NCBI GenBank assembly: GCA_023954745.1
Contig: JAGSHC010000033.1
Span: 1 to 36,684, forward strand
Direction: 5' to 3'
From: Deltaproteobacteria bacterium
Lineage (GTDB): Bacteria; Myxococcota_A; UBA796; UBA9615
Length of the DNA stretch: 36,684 bases
The notes below the pieces were generated by a model, which saw nothing but the letters and a program-made list of their open reading frames with translations, was not told where the DNA came from and ran no database searches. The stretch's first letter is position 1; the number at the start of each line of letters is the position of its first letter. Positions 27,713 through 36,684 of the stretch are shown piece after piece. The position numbers and the translations under genes were made by a program.

Positions 27713-29223
27713 GAGGACTGGCCTACGCCGTCGCTCTCCTCGGCCTCGCGGTGGGCTGCGACGTGCCCGCGCCCACGAGCGCGCCTCCGCGCCGGGTCGC
27801 CTTCGACCTCATCGAGTTCCGGGCACAGAGCGACGAGCGGGCCCAACCGGCGGGCGAGCACACCTGGTCCGGGCGCGAGAACGACACCGTCGCCGTGCAG
27901 ATGACCGCCCCCGTGCAAGCCCTGGCTGACGTCACGCCCGTGGAAACCCTCGCCGGGCTTCCCGACGACATCGACGTCTTCCTCGACGGCGCGGGGCAGC
28001 TCGGTGACTTCGGGATTCGGCTCGACTCGAGCTCGCAGTTCAGCCAACCCGTGCTCCCCTCCACCTACGACGTGCTCGTCGCCCCCGACGGCCTCCTGGG
28101 CCGACACCCAGCGCGGCTCATCACCCCAGTGACCTTCCAGAACTCTCTGGGGCCGGGGGAAGAGCTGGAGTGGGCCCTCGAGGAGACCCAAGAGGTCCTC
28201 GGAGAGGTCCTCACCTGGAGCACCGGCGTGCCCGTCGAAGGCGCCGTCGTCACCCTGTTCCGGGCTGCCGAGCCCCGCCTCCCTCTGGGGGTGAGCACCA
28301 CCACCGACGCCGATGGCGCCTTCTTCTTCGAGGTTCCGGAGGGGCAGTACGACATCGTGGTGGCTGGGCCATCGGATGGGAGCGTGGCCATTGCGCCGGT
28401 GCGTCGGCTCGCTCAGCAGCTGCCCCTCTCCGTGCCAGGAGTGGCTCTGCGCATGGAGGTGTGGCCTCTGCAGCCGATCCCGGTGCGCGGCACCTTGCGA
28501 CGCAGCATCGACAGCACCGCGGCCGGTCGCGTGCGCGTGCAGGGCCGCATCGACGACCCGTTCAACAACGCCTCGGGGCTGCGCACCGGTCTGTACCGCG
28601 CGGAGTTCGAGACCGAGGGCGACGGATCCTGGGAGATCGAGCTCCCGCCAGGCACGTACGACGTCACCGGAATCCCGCGCTACTCCCCCGAGGCGCCCAG
28701 CTTGGGTCTCGGCAAGCGCACCATCGTGGTCCCTGGGAACCAGGCGTCCCTCGACGGCCAGGACATCCAGCTCCCCCCCAACGTCGACGTGCGCATTGAC
28801 GCGTTCAACCCCGACGGCTCCCCGATGCTCGGGGCAACCATCCTGCTCCGCATGCGCTCCGCGCCCCGGTACATGTGGCGCAGAGTCACCGGGGCCACGG
28901 GGTCCCTCGAGGGCTCCTGGTTCGGCGAGGTCATCGAGGACGAATACGACATCGAGCTCATTCCGCCCCCAGACGCCGACGGAAACAGCCGCATCGCGCG
29001 GGTGCAGCTCCGAGAGACTCTGGGACCGGGCACGCCGGCGATCACGATCAACGCCCGTCGCTCGGACCGCTTTCAGGGCTTCGTCTTCACCGAGGGAGAG
29101 CGCGCCGCGGGGGACGTCCGGGTGATGGTGCGCGACCCCGACACCGGCGATCTGCTCGACACCGTGATCAGCCGCGACGACACCGTTTTTGCCGGGGTGT
29201 TCGAGGTGGTCGTTCCCCGCTGA
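27709..29223 (+). CDS. Large lipoprotein with repeated carboxypeptidase-regulatory-like beta domains
   Basis: A 504-residue lipoprotein: signal MRGLAYAVALLGLAVG and Cys17. The mature part is beta-rich and contains several units of the CarboxypepD_reg/Cna-B type, e.g. STGVPVEGAVVTLFRAAEP to DADGAFFFEVPEGQYDIVV, DGSWEIELPPGTYDVTG, and NPDGSPMLGATILLRMR. Such units are often in surface or periplasmic proteins that bind partners or glycans. The ATG start overlaps the stop of the preceding lipoprotein gene by 4 nt and has GGAG/GAGGG nearby, so both lipoproteins are co-translated and probably act together, possibly downstream of the membrane kinase. The gene ends 7 bp before the convergent rhodanese gene. 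Confidence 0.85.
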   Translation: MRGLAYAVALLGLAVGCDVPAPTSAPPRRVAFDLIEFRAQSDERAQPAGEHTWSGRENDTVAVQMTAPVQALADVTPVETLAGLPDDIDVFLDGAGQLGDFGIRLDSSSQFSQPVLPSTYDVLVAPDGLLGRHPARLITPVTFQNSLGPGEELEWALEETQEVLGEVLTWSTGVPVEGAVVTLFRAAEPRLPLGVSTTTDADGAFFFEVPEGQYDIVVAGPSDGSVAIAPVRRLAQQLPLSVPGVALRMEVWPLQPIPVRGTLRRSIDSTAAGRVRVQGRIDDPFNNASGLRTGLYRAEFETEGDGSWEIELPPGTYDVTGIPRYSPEAPSLGLGKRTIVVPGNQASLDGQDIQLPPNVDVRIDAFNPDGSPMLGATILLRMRSAPRYMWRRVTGATGSLEGSWFGEVIEDEYDIELIPPPDADGNSRIARVQLRETLGPGTPAITINARRSDRFQGFVFTEGERAAGDVRVMVRDPDTGDLLDTVISRDDTVFAGVFEVVVPR

Positions 29224-29230
29224 CGGCTGC

Positions 29231-30412
29231 CTACTCCGGGGGCTCGTCGCCAGCCTCGGCTGGCTTCGGCTTCGGGCCGTCGAGGCGCGCCTTCAGCTTC
29301 TGCGCCGGGGTGAGGGGGATCACCTCCTCGGCGCTGTCGTCATCGTCCGCGTCGAGCATCGCCTTGAGTTCCTCGGTCGTCATCTTCACCTCGGGCTCTC
29401 CGCTGTCCGCATCGACGGCCTTGCCGCGCGGCTCCGGTGGCCAGGCAGGTCCCACCGGCATGGGACGCTGGCCGCCCGTCTCGGCGCCGAGCTTCCGATC
29501 GAGGCTCCACTCCCACCAGGACGCCGAATAGTTCTTCACCACCGGATAGCCGAGGCTGTGCAGGACGAACCAGGTATGGGCGCTCCGTACGCCGCCGGTG
29601 CAGTACGTGATGATGCGTGCGTCGGGGCGAACCCCCTTGTTGATGAGGATGGGCTCGAGCTGGTCGGGAGGCAGGATCCGCCCCTTGTCGTCGAGCAAGC
29701 TCCTCCAGGGCAGATTCACGGCTCCAGGTACGTGCCCGACGCGAAGGGACCCATAGGAGGGAGCGCCGGGGGCTCCGCGGAACTCCTCGGGCTCGCGCAC
29801 GTCGACGAGGACGGTCGACCAGTTCTCCTGGTCTGCCGAGAACAGCCGCACGTCGCGCTTGCGGGCGATGTACTGGTCTGCGACCTCCGCCGCGAACTCC
29901 GCCGGCTCGCGCAGCACGTCGCCCTTCTGCACGGGCAGTCCGGCCTCGACCCACGCGGACCAGCCGCCGTCCACGATGCTGACCTTGGTGGCACCGAGGT
30001 AGTGCAGCGTCCAGGCGATGCGCCCCTCCTCGCCCCACCCGGAGAGCGGATCCCCAAAGACGATGGCCCAGCTGTCGCGGGCGACGCCCTTGCCGGCGAA
30101 CAACGCGGCGAGACGGTCGAGGTCGGCGTCGAGCTTGCCCGTCATGAGGGTGGCGGTCTCGTCGCGGAACTCGGTCCACTCCGCGGACACGGCGCCGGGA
30201 GCGTGCCCCTTGCGGTAGTGCTTCTTGGGGCGTGCGTCGATGAACGACGCCCCCGGATGACCGATGTAGAGCGCCGCCTCTTGCGGAGTCAGCGTCATGG
30301 GAGGCTCGTCGGGGATCGGCTGTTCGGGATTTGCCGGAGCGGGGTACCCCGCTGGCTTGGCGCACCCGGTCACCGCGAGGGCGAGGCTGGTGAGCAACGC
30401 AGACACCACCAC
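29231..30412 (-). CDS. Two-domain rhodanese (thiosulfate sulfurtransferase) lipoprotein
   Basis: A protein of about 393 residues with a lipoprotein signal (SALLTSLALAVTG, Cys17) and two rhodanese domains at about 41-160 and 195-300. Domain 2 carries the active-site loop YCTGGVRSAH with Cys271, which accepts sulfur from thiosulfate. Domain 1 has FGDPLSGWGEEG at the same place and lacks the cysteine, the usual arrangement in tandem rhodaneses. A Glu/Asp/Lys-rich tail (about 335-393) follows. The start is uncertain: three consecutive GTG codons (30412, 30409, 30406) are in frame but lack a ribosome-binding site, while the best site (GGGAG) serves an ATG at 30428 in another frame. It converges with the lipoprotein gene at the other end. 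Confidence 0.82.
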   Translation of the reverse strand: MVVSALLTSLALAVTGCAKPAGYPAPANPEQPIPDEPPMTLTPQEAALYIGHPGASFIDARPKKHYRKGHAPGAVSAEWTEFRDETATLMTGKLDADLDRLAALFAGKGVARDSWAIVFGDPLSGWGEEGRIAWTLHYLGATKVSIVDGGWSAWVEAGLPVQKGDVLREPAEFAAEVADQYIARKRDVRLFSADQENWSTVLVDVREPEEFRGAPGAPSYGSLRVGHVPGAVNLPWRSLLDDKGRILPPDQLEPILINKGVRPDARIITYCTGGVRSAHTWFVLHSLGYPVVKNYSASWWEWSLDRKLGAETGGQRPMPVGPAWPPEPRGKAVDADSGEPEVKMTTEELKAMLDADDDDSAEEVIPLTPAQKLKARLDGPKPKPAEAGDEPPE

Positions 30413-30532
30413 CCGGGCACGCCAGCATCCGGGCCGCTCCCAGCCCGCGAAAGCGGCTACAGCGGTCTGATAGGGTCTCGGCTGATTCTTGCGGGGGGAT
30501 CGAGCCACTGGGTCGCCTCCGGACGACGGGCG

Positions 30533-31507
30533 ATGCCCGACGGAGGACATCCTATCCGCCTCGCGCCACGCCAGGCTTACCCGACTCAAAGGCTGCTGCT
30601 CGCCCTCGTGGCGCTGCTGGCCTGCGCGTGGGTGCCTGGAGCCGCGGCGGCGCAGGACGATCTCCCTGCCATCACCCAGATGACCCCCGAGCAAGCCGAA
30701 GAGGTCGCCATCGCGGACCGCGAGCGCCTCGCGCGGGAGCAGCTCCAGCAGGCGAAGCTCCGCTTCGAGCGCGGGGAGTTCCAAAGCGCGGTCCAGCTCT
30801 TCGAGGGGATTCTCTCTCCGGTGCGTCTGCGGACCGCCGACGACCTGCACGACGGCTTCCTGCATTGGGCGTTCACCCTCATCCTCATGGGAGACAAGGT
30901 CACGGCCCTCGAGCGCCTGGACATCGCCCTGCAGCTCAAGCCTGCCTATGCCCCCAGCCCGGTGACGACGCGCCCCGACCTGCTGACGTTCTACGAGGAG
31001 AAGCAGTCCCTGTTCCTCGCAGCGGGCGGCGTGCAGAGGCTCCCGACGGAGCTGTTTCCCGAGCTCGCGGGAAGCGGGGTGGTGCGCACGCGACGCGAGC
31101 CCCCCATCCCCCTGTTCGGAATTCGCCTCCGGCAGCTGGGTCAGCCCTCCGTGGGCAACGCCCTGATGGGCGTCGAGGTCGGCTCAGCCATCCTCAACGG
31201 CGCGGGCTGGATCCTGTGGGCGTCGGTCTTCCAGAACCTCGGCCCGAGCGGGGACACGTGGCGCCAGGTGTTCTTCGTGAGCAACCCCATCACCGTCGGC
31301 GTGTTCTGGACGGCCATCACGGTGGAGCTCATCGTGACCGCTGTCATGAACCGGCGGGCCTCCCTCCGGGTCGGCGAGCTGCGGCCGTTCGAGGGGCATC
31401 CGGGAGGAGAACGGCTGCGACGACAGGCGCGCGATCGGCACGCGCGGCGGCGGAGCAGCCTCTCGGTGGGCGTGGGGCCCGGCGGCTTCGTGTTGCGAGG
31501 CTGGTAG
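30533..31507 (+). CDS. Exported TPR-like protein with C-terminal hydrophobic segments
   Basis: A 324-residue protein with a Sec signal peptide preceded by a short basic leader (LLLALVALLACAWVPGAAAA, cleavage near 40). Residues about 55-130 are helical and TPR-like (LQQAKLRFERGEFQSAVQLFEGIL, LIDIALQLKPAYAP-type end in LDIALQLKPAYAP). The C-terminal part has two hydrophobic stretches (AILNGAGWILWASVF and ITVGVFWTAITVELIVTAVM) and a basic tail ending in FVLRGW, a pattern of some outer-membrane-associated proteins. The ATG at 30533 is used. It is divergent from the rhodanese gene and upstream of the FHA activator, with two mutually exclusive hairpins in between. No family was recognised beyond the repeat type. 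Confidence 0.78.
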   Translation: MPDGGHPIRLAPRQAYPTQRLLLALVALLACAWVPGAAAAQDDLPAITQMTPEQAEEVAIADRERLAREQLQQAKLRFERGEFQSAVQLFEGILSPVRLRTADDLHDGFLHWAFTLILMGDKVTALERLDIALQLKPAYAPSPVTTRPDLLTFYEEKQSLFLAAGGVQRLPTELFPELAGSGVVRTRREPPIPLFGIRLRQLGQPSVGNALMGVEVGSAILNGAGWILWASVFQNLGPSGDTWRQVFFVSNPITVGVFWTAITVELIVTAVMNRRASLRVGELRPFEGHPGGERLRRQARDRHARRRSSLSVGVGPGGFVLRGW

Positions 31508-31533
31508 GACCGTCGCCGCTCGGTCCTCGGACC
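31506..31533 (+). repeat. Two competing hairpins at the exported-protein/activator junction
   Basis: AGGACCG (31506-31512) and CGGTCCT (31521-31527) form a perfect 7-bp stem with an 8-nt loop, starting inside the stop codon of the exported-protein gene. GGTCC (31522-31526) can instead pair with GGACC (31529-31533). The two stems exclude each other, as in attenuators, and lie 17 bp upstream of the GTG of the sigma54 activator gene. No T-run follows. Confidence 0.35.
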
Positions 31534-31549
31534 ACCCCAGACTGATATC

Positions 31550-33376
<1,827 letters not shown>

Positions 33377-33382
33377 CGCGCC

Positions 33383-33489
33383 CGGAGGCGCTCGATCTCG
33401 GCGTCGACAGCGGTCGTCGGTCGGTGCGACGTGCCGGAAGCACGCCTCCCTCCTCTCCTCCCTTGTCTCCTTGACCTCGAGCGCCTCCG
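33383..33489. repeat. 13-bp inverted repeat spanning the activator/coaE gap
   Basis: CGGAGGCGCTCGA (33383-33395) and TCGAGCGCCTCCG (33477-33489) are perfect complements 81 nt apart, filling nearly the whole gap between the activator stop and the coaE start. Inside is a smaller hairpin, CGTGC / GCACG with loop CGGAA (33430-33444), followed by a pyrimidine run. The transcript could fold into a long structured element. Confidence 0.45.
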
Positions 33490-33512
33490 AGCGCGCTAGA
33501 TTTGAAAGACTC

Positions 33513-34121
33513 ATGAGCGACCTGCGCGTCATCGGCCTCACCGGAAACATCGCCTGCGGCAAGTCCCTCGTGGAGCGGATCTTGCGCGACGCGGGCGTGC
33601 CGGTCATCGACACCGACCAGGTGGCCCGCGAGGTGGTTCTGCCTGGCTCCGCGGGCCTCGAGGAGATTCGGCGCACCTTCGGCAGCGCCGTCATCGCCGC
33701 CGACGGCTCACTGGACCGCGGCGCGCTGGGCGCCATCGTCTTCACCGACCCCGGGGCCCGCAAGGACCTCGAGGCCATCACCCACCCCAAGATCTTCGCG
33801 CGGACTGCCGAGCAGGTGATGGCCTACGCCGCCGACGGCCACACCCTGGTCGTGGTCAGCGCGGCCTTGATGGTGGAGACCGGCAGCTACCGCAACTACG
33901 CGGGATTGCTCGTGGTCACTTGCCCGGACGAGCAACAGCTCGCGCGACTCCTGGCTCGCGACGGACTCAACGAGACCGAGGCCTACAAGCGCATCGCCAG
34001 TCAGCTCCCCCAGGCCGACAAGGCGTCCCTGGCCGACACGGTCATCGACAACGGCGGGACCATCGCCGAAACCGAGGCGCAGGTCCTGGGGTGGCTGAAA
34101 CAGGAGCGGTCGGGGGCCTGA
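33513..34121 (+). CDS. coaE: Dephospho-CoA kinase
   Basis: A 202-residue CoaE, which phosphorylates dephospho-CoA in the last step of coenzyme A synthesis. The P-loop is GLTGNIACGKS (8-18), followed by the family segments VPVIDTDQVAREVV and HPKIFARTAEQ, the strand TLVVVSAALMVETG, and LARDGLNETEAYKRIASQ, which carries the conserved lid arginine region. The C-terminal ADTVIDNGG is also typical. The final DxxxxN-type pattern (VIDNGGTIAETEAQV) agrees. ATG at 33513; the 13-bp inverted repeat lies upstream. The neighbour downstream is convergent. Confidence 0.94.
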   Translation: MSDLRVIGLTGNIACGKSLVERILRDAGVPVIDTDQVAREVVLPGSAGLEEIRRTFGSAVIAADGSLDRGALGAIVFTDPGARKDLEAITHPKIFARTAEQVMAYAADGHTLVVVSAALMVETGSYRNYAGLLVVTCPDEQQLARLLARDGLNETEAYKRIASQLPQADKASLADTVIDNGGTIAETEAQVLGWLKQERSGA

Positions 34122-34139
34122 CCGCGCTGGGGCCCTCGA

Positions 34140-35312
34140 TCAGACGGGGCGCAGCCACGGGATGTCGTCGTTCCCGAGCCGGCTGAACACCAGCTGGAAC
34201 AGCTGAAGTCCTCCGGACGCAAACGTGGCGCTCGACCCGGCGAGGTAGAGCAGCCACGCCCGGGCGCGCTCCTCTCCCACGTCGGTCACGATGGGCTCCC
34301 ACTGCGCCAGGAAGCGGTCGTGCCACAGGCGGCAGGTGTGGGCGTAGTGCCTTCGGAGGTTCTCGACGTCCAGGGTGACGAAGCCCTCGGGTTCGAGGAT
34401 CTGCATCATCTGGGCGAGGGTCGGCGGGTAGGCATTGGGGAAGATGCGCTCCTCAATCCAGCGGTGGACCCGGCGCGGGCGCGCCCGCCCAATGGTGTGC
34501 AGCAGCCCCCGGCCCTCGGGGACGAGCACCCGGGCGATGACCTCTCCAAGCTCGGAGTAGTGCTCCACCCCCACGTGCTCGAGCATGCCCACAGACACGA
34601 ACGCGTCGCAGGTTCCCTGGATGCCTCGCCAGTCCTCTTCGACGAACCGAACGCGGTCCGTGAGGCCACGCTCGGCGGCGCGAGCCCGCGCAAAGGCGAC
34701 CTGCTCCTTCGACACGTTGTACGCCTCCACGGTCACCCCGTACTCGGCCGCCATGTGCATGGCGAGAGCGCCCCACCCTGCCCCTGCCTCGATGACCCGC
34801 ATCCCCGGGGCGAGGGCCAGCTTGCGGCAGACGCGGTCGAGCTTAGCCACCTGAGCTGCCGCGAGTTCCTGGTCGGGCTGCTCGAAGACGGCGCAGGTGT
34901 AGACGAGCTGGGGATCGAGCCACCGAGCGTAGAAGTCGTTGCCCACGTCGTAGTGGAACGCCGCGCTCTGGCGAGCAGCGCGCCGGTCGTTCCTGAGCGC
35001 CCGCTGCACCAGGGCAGGGACGGGATTGGAGGTGGCGCGACTGGCCAGACCGCGGCTGTAGACCGCCTCGAGCAGGGACGGCAGGTCGCCATCGATGGTC
35101 ACGTCCCCCCGACAGAACGCCTGGGCGACGCCGTACTCGAAGTCCCAGATGAGTCGATGGAGCGCTGACGGGGCGAACCGCACCGTCCAGGTGGCGTCTG
35201 CTGTCGGCACACCCAGCGACCTCTGCTCGCCAAACTCCATCCGGAGGGGGAGCCCGTCCAGGGGCGCGAGCCAAGCCTGAATCAGTCGCAGAGGGAAGCT
35301 GGGGCGGGACAC
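34140..35312 (-). CDS. cfa: Cyclopropane-fatty-acyl-phospholipid synthase family methyltransferase
   Basis: A 390-residue SAM-dependent enzyme of the CFA synthase/mycolic-acid methyltransferase family, which adds a methylene or methyl group to unsaturated acyl chains of membrane lipids. The signature HYDVGNDFYARWLDPQLVYTC (120-140) and SAM motif VIEAGAGWG (173-181) are intact, with Cys140 at the conserved position and the later motif VSVGMLEHVG. An N-terminal lipid-binding segment of about 110 residues is present, as in true CFA synthases. Start is a GTG at 35312 with a weak ribosome-binding site. It converges with coaE (18 bp) and is divergent from the second kinase. Confidence 0.92.
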   Translation of the reverse strand: MSRPSFPLRLIQAWLAPLDGLPLRMEFGEQRSLGVPTADATWTVRFAPSALHRLIWDFEYGVAQAFCRGDVTIDGDLPSLLEAVYSRGLASRATSNPVPALVQRALRNDRRAARQSAAFHYDVGNDFYARWLDPQLVYTCAVFEQPDQELAAAQVAKLDRVCRKLALAPGMRVIEAGAGWGALAMHMAAEYGVTVEAYNVSKEQVAFARARAAERGLTDRVRFVEEDWRGIQGTCDAFVSVGMLEHVGVEHYSELGEVIARVLVPEGRGLLHTIGRARPRRVHRWIEERIFPNAYPPTLAQMMQILEPEGFVTLDVENLRRHYAHTCRLWHDRFLAQWEPIVTDVGEERARAWLLYLAGSSATFASGGLQLFQLVFSRLGNDDIPWLRPV

Positions 35313-35406
35313 ACCACGAGGTATACCCTGGGATCGAGGCCTGGAGGACTCCGGTGGTAGAGTTCATGAGGGCAGGGGCGTGTGCGACGGAGGGTTGACG
35401 GGACCG

Positions 35407-36684
35407 ATGGCTGAGGGGCAGGACGAAGGCGAGATCTCCCCCGAGGAGCTCGTGGAGTCGGACAGCGTTGCGGTGCCTGCACCGACACGCTCCCGCCGGC
35501 GTGACCCCCTCATCGGTGAGACTCTCGATGGACGCTACGAGGTGCTCCGCCTCATCGCCCGCGGGGGCATGGGCCGCATCTACTCCGCAGAGCAGAGCGC
35601 GCTGGGACGCAAGGTGGCCCTCAAGGTCATGGACCTGGGCTACTCGGAGGACCTCGACCCCGACTTCCACAAGCGCTTCTTCCTCGAAGCCTCCACCTGC
35701 GCCCAGCTCTCGCACCCCAACACCATCCGGGTCTTCGACTACGGCGCCGACGGCGACATCTGCTACATCGCCATGGAGTTGGTCGAAGGCCGCACGCTCC
35801 TTCAAGCCATCCACGACAGCGCTCCTTTTCCGCCCGCGCGGGTGCTGAATATCGCCCGCCAGATCTGCGGCTCCCTCGGCGAGGCCCACCGCAAGGGAAT
35901 CATCCACCGGGACCTCAAACCCTCGAACGTGCTGCTCACCCAACACGGCGACGAGACCGACTACGCCAAGGTGTTGGACTTCGGGCTGGTGAAGCTGCTG
36001 AGGGAGGACGCCCAGGAGATCACGCGGTCCGGGCTCTTCCTGGGCTCGCCGAACTACATGTCACCCGAGCAGATTCGCTCCACGGACGTGGACCAGCGCA
36101 GCGACCTCTACTCCCTGGGCGTCATCCTCTTCATGACCCTGACCGGGCGCGCTCCCTTCAAGCGGAACAGCTCCATCAACGTGCTGCTGGCCCAGCTCGA
36201 AGAGCCTCCCCCAATGATCACCGACGTGGCTCCGGAGACCGACGCATCGGCGGCTCTCCAGTGGGCGGTCATGACCTGCCTCGAGAAGCACCCCAGTGCG
36301 CGGTTCGGCTCGGTCGATGAGCTGAACAAGGCCCTGAAGGCTTGCCAGGCGGAGATCCGTGGCGACTACGACGCGCCCTTGTTGCTGCGCTTGGAGGCCG
36401 GCTCGGTGGTGGTGGAGACGGTCCCTCCGGGGGTGAATCCCATGGGAGCCCACGGCCTGCGCCTGCCGGTCACGTCGCAAGAAGCCACCGTGGAGACCGG
36501 GCCTGGGCCGTTTCCCCGCCCGCGCTTCGGCTACACCCCCTCCATCCAGAGCGTGCGAAGCGGCGTGGGGTGGGAGGAGGCGGCTTCCGACGTACCGAAG
36601 CGGCCCTCGCCCTCTCTGGCGCGGAACACGGACCATCTCGAGACGAAGGAGTTGCCTGCCACTCCTGAGCCTCCGACCGACCGC
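35407..36684 (+). CDS. Ser/Thr protein kinase, C-terminus cut by the right edge
   Basis: The first 426 residues of a Hanks-type kinase. A 40-residue acidic leader precedes the catalytic domain (about 44-320): glycine loop ARGGMGRIYS, Lys73 in VALKVM, HRDLKPSN with Asp169, DFG at 191-193, and SPNYMSPEQ in the activation region. No membrane segment is seen before the edge. The region after about 350 is Pro/Gly-rich and low in order, suggesting a linker to a further domain beyond the window. ATG at 35407 is chosen; the purine-rich GGAGGG about 14 nt upstream is a little far. It is divergent from the CFA synthase gene. Confidence 0.92.
   Translation, partial: MAEGQDEGEISPEELVESDSVAVPAPTRSRRRDPLIGETLDGRYEVLRLIARGGMGRIYSAEQSALGRKVALKVMDLGYSEDLDPDFHKRFFLEASTCAQLSHPNTIRVFDYGADGDICYIAMELVEGRTLLQAIHDSAPFPPARVLNIARQICGSLGEAHRKGIIHRDLKPSNVLLTQHGDETDYAKVLDFGLVKLLREDAQEITRSGLFLGSPNYMSPEQIRSTDVDQRSDLYSLGVILFMTLTGRAPFKRNSSINVLLAQLEEPPPMITDVAPETDASAALQWAVMTCLEKHPSARFGSVDELNKALKACQAEIRGDYDAPLLLRLEAGSVVVETVPPGVNPMGAHGLRLPVTSQEATVETGPGPFPRPRFGYTPSIQSVRSGVGWEEAASDVPKRPSPSLARNTDHLETKELPATPEPPTDR

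Noticed and set aside
33377-33512. Housekeeping promoter for coaE from TTGACC at 33471
   Set aside because: The best -10-like TAGATT is 20 bp away, outside normal spacing.

Overview
The window is uniformly GC-rich, densely packed DNA in which coding frames show almost exclusively G or C at third codon positions and GTG starts are common. The gene content suggests a Myxococcota/Deltaproteobacteria-type bacterium: two eukaryote-like Ser/Thr kinases, an FHA-GAF-sigma54 activator, many lipoproteins, PilB/PilC-type ATPase and platform proteins, several radical SAM enzymes, Lon, and lipid-handling proteins. That assignment is inference from gene content; there is no rRNA or other taxonomic marker. 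I saw no tRNA, rRNA, CRISPR array, insertion sequence or prophage.

Layout. 1-1.1 kb: a truncated leftward gene, a decayed rightward membrane-protein gene (5' truncated and frameshifted) and a short leftward remnant. 1.2-4.0 kb: a stand-alone radical SAM enzyme, a GNAT acetyltransferase, a poly-glycine lipoprotein and a DUF1992 protein. 4.1-7.6 kb: a leftward pilB-pilC pair. 7.9-13.0 kb: a tightly packed rightward set of methyltransferase, zinc-ribbon protein, an 883-residue glycosyltransferase/radical SAM fusion, and a radical SAM/SPASM protein whose GTG start overlaps the stop of the fusion. This is the strongest candidate for an undescribed system. 13.1-15.9 kb: MAPEG protein and Lon, both leftward.

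16-24 kb is rich in lipid and acyl-CoA functions: a CaiB/AMACR-type CoA transferase, a START-like protein, a lipoprotein esterase, an SCP2 sterol-carrier protein and a long-chain acyl-CoA synthetase, with a Bax-inhibitor-1-type membrane protein. Two palindromes lie here in divergent intergenic regions: a 16-bp one upstream of the SCP2 gene and a 30-bp one between the acyl-CoA synthetase and ppsR. A near-consensus sigma54 promoter sits in front of a 90-residue protein with a C-terminal membrane segment.

23.9-29.2 kb is a rightward run: PPDK/PEPS regulatory protein, Nudix hydrolase, membrane Ser/Thr kinase and two lipoproteins, with overlaps of 4 nt at two junctions. 29.2-36.7 kb holds a two-domain rhodanese lipoprotein, an exported TPR-like protein, the FHA-GAF-sigma54 activator, coaE, a cyclopropane-fatty-acid-synthase-type methyltransferase and a second Ser/Thr kinase cut by the right edge. 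Signalling genes (two kinases and one FHA-controlled sigma54 activator) within 11 kb suggest phosphorylation-linked transcription control; the sigma54 promoter at 18.4 kb is one possible target, but no physical link is shown by the sequence.
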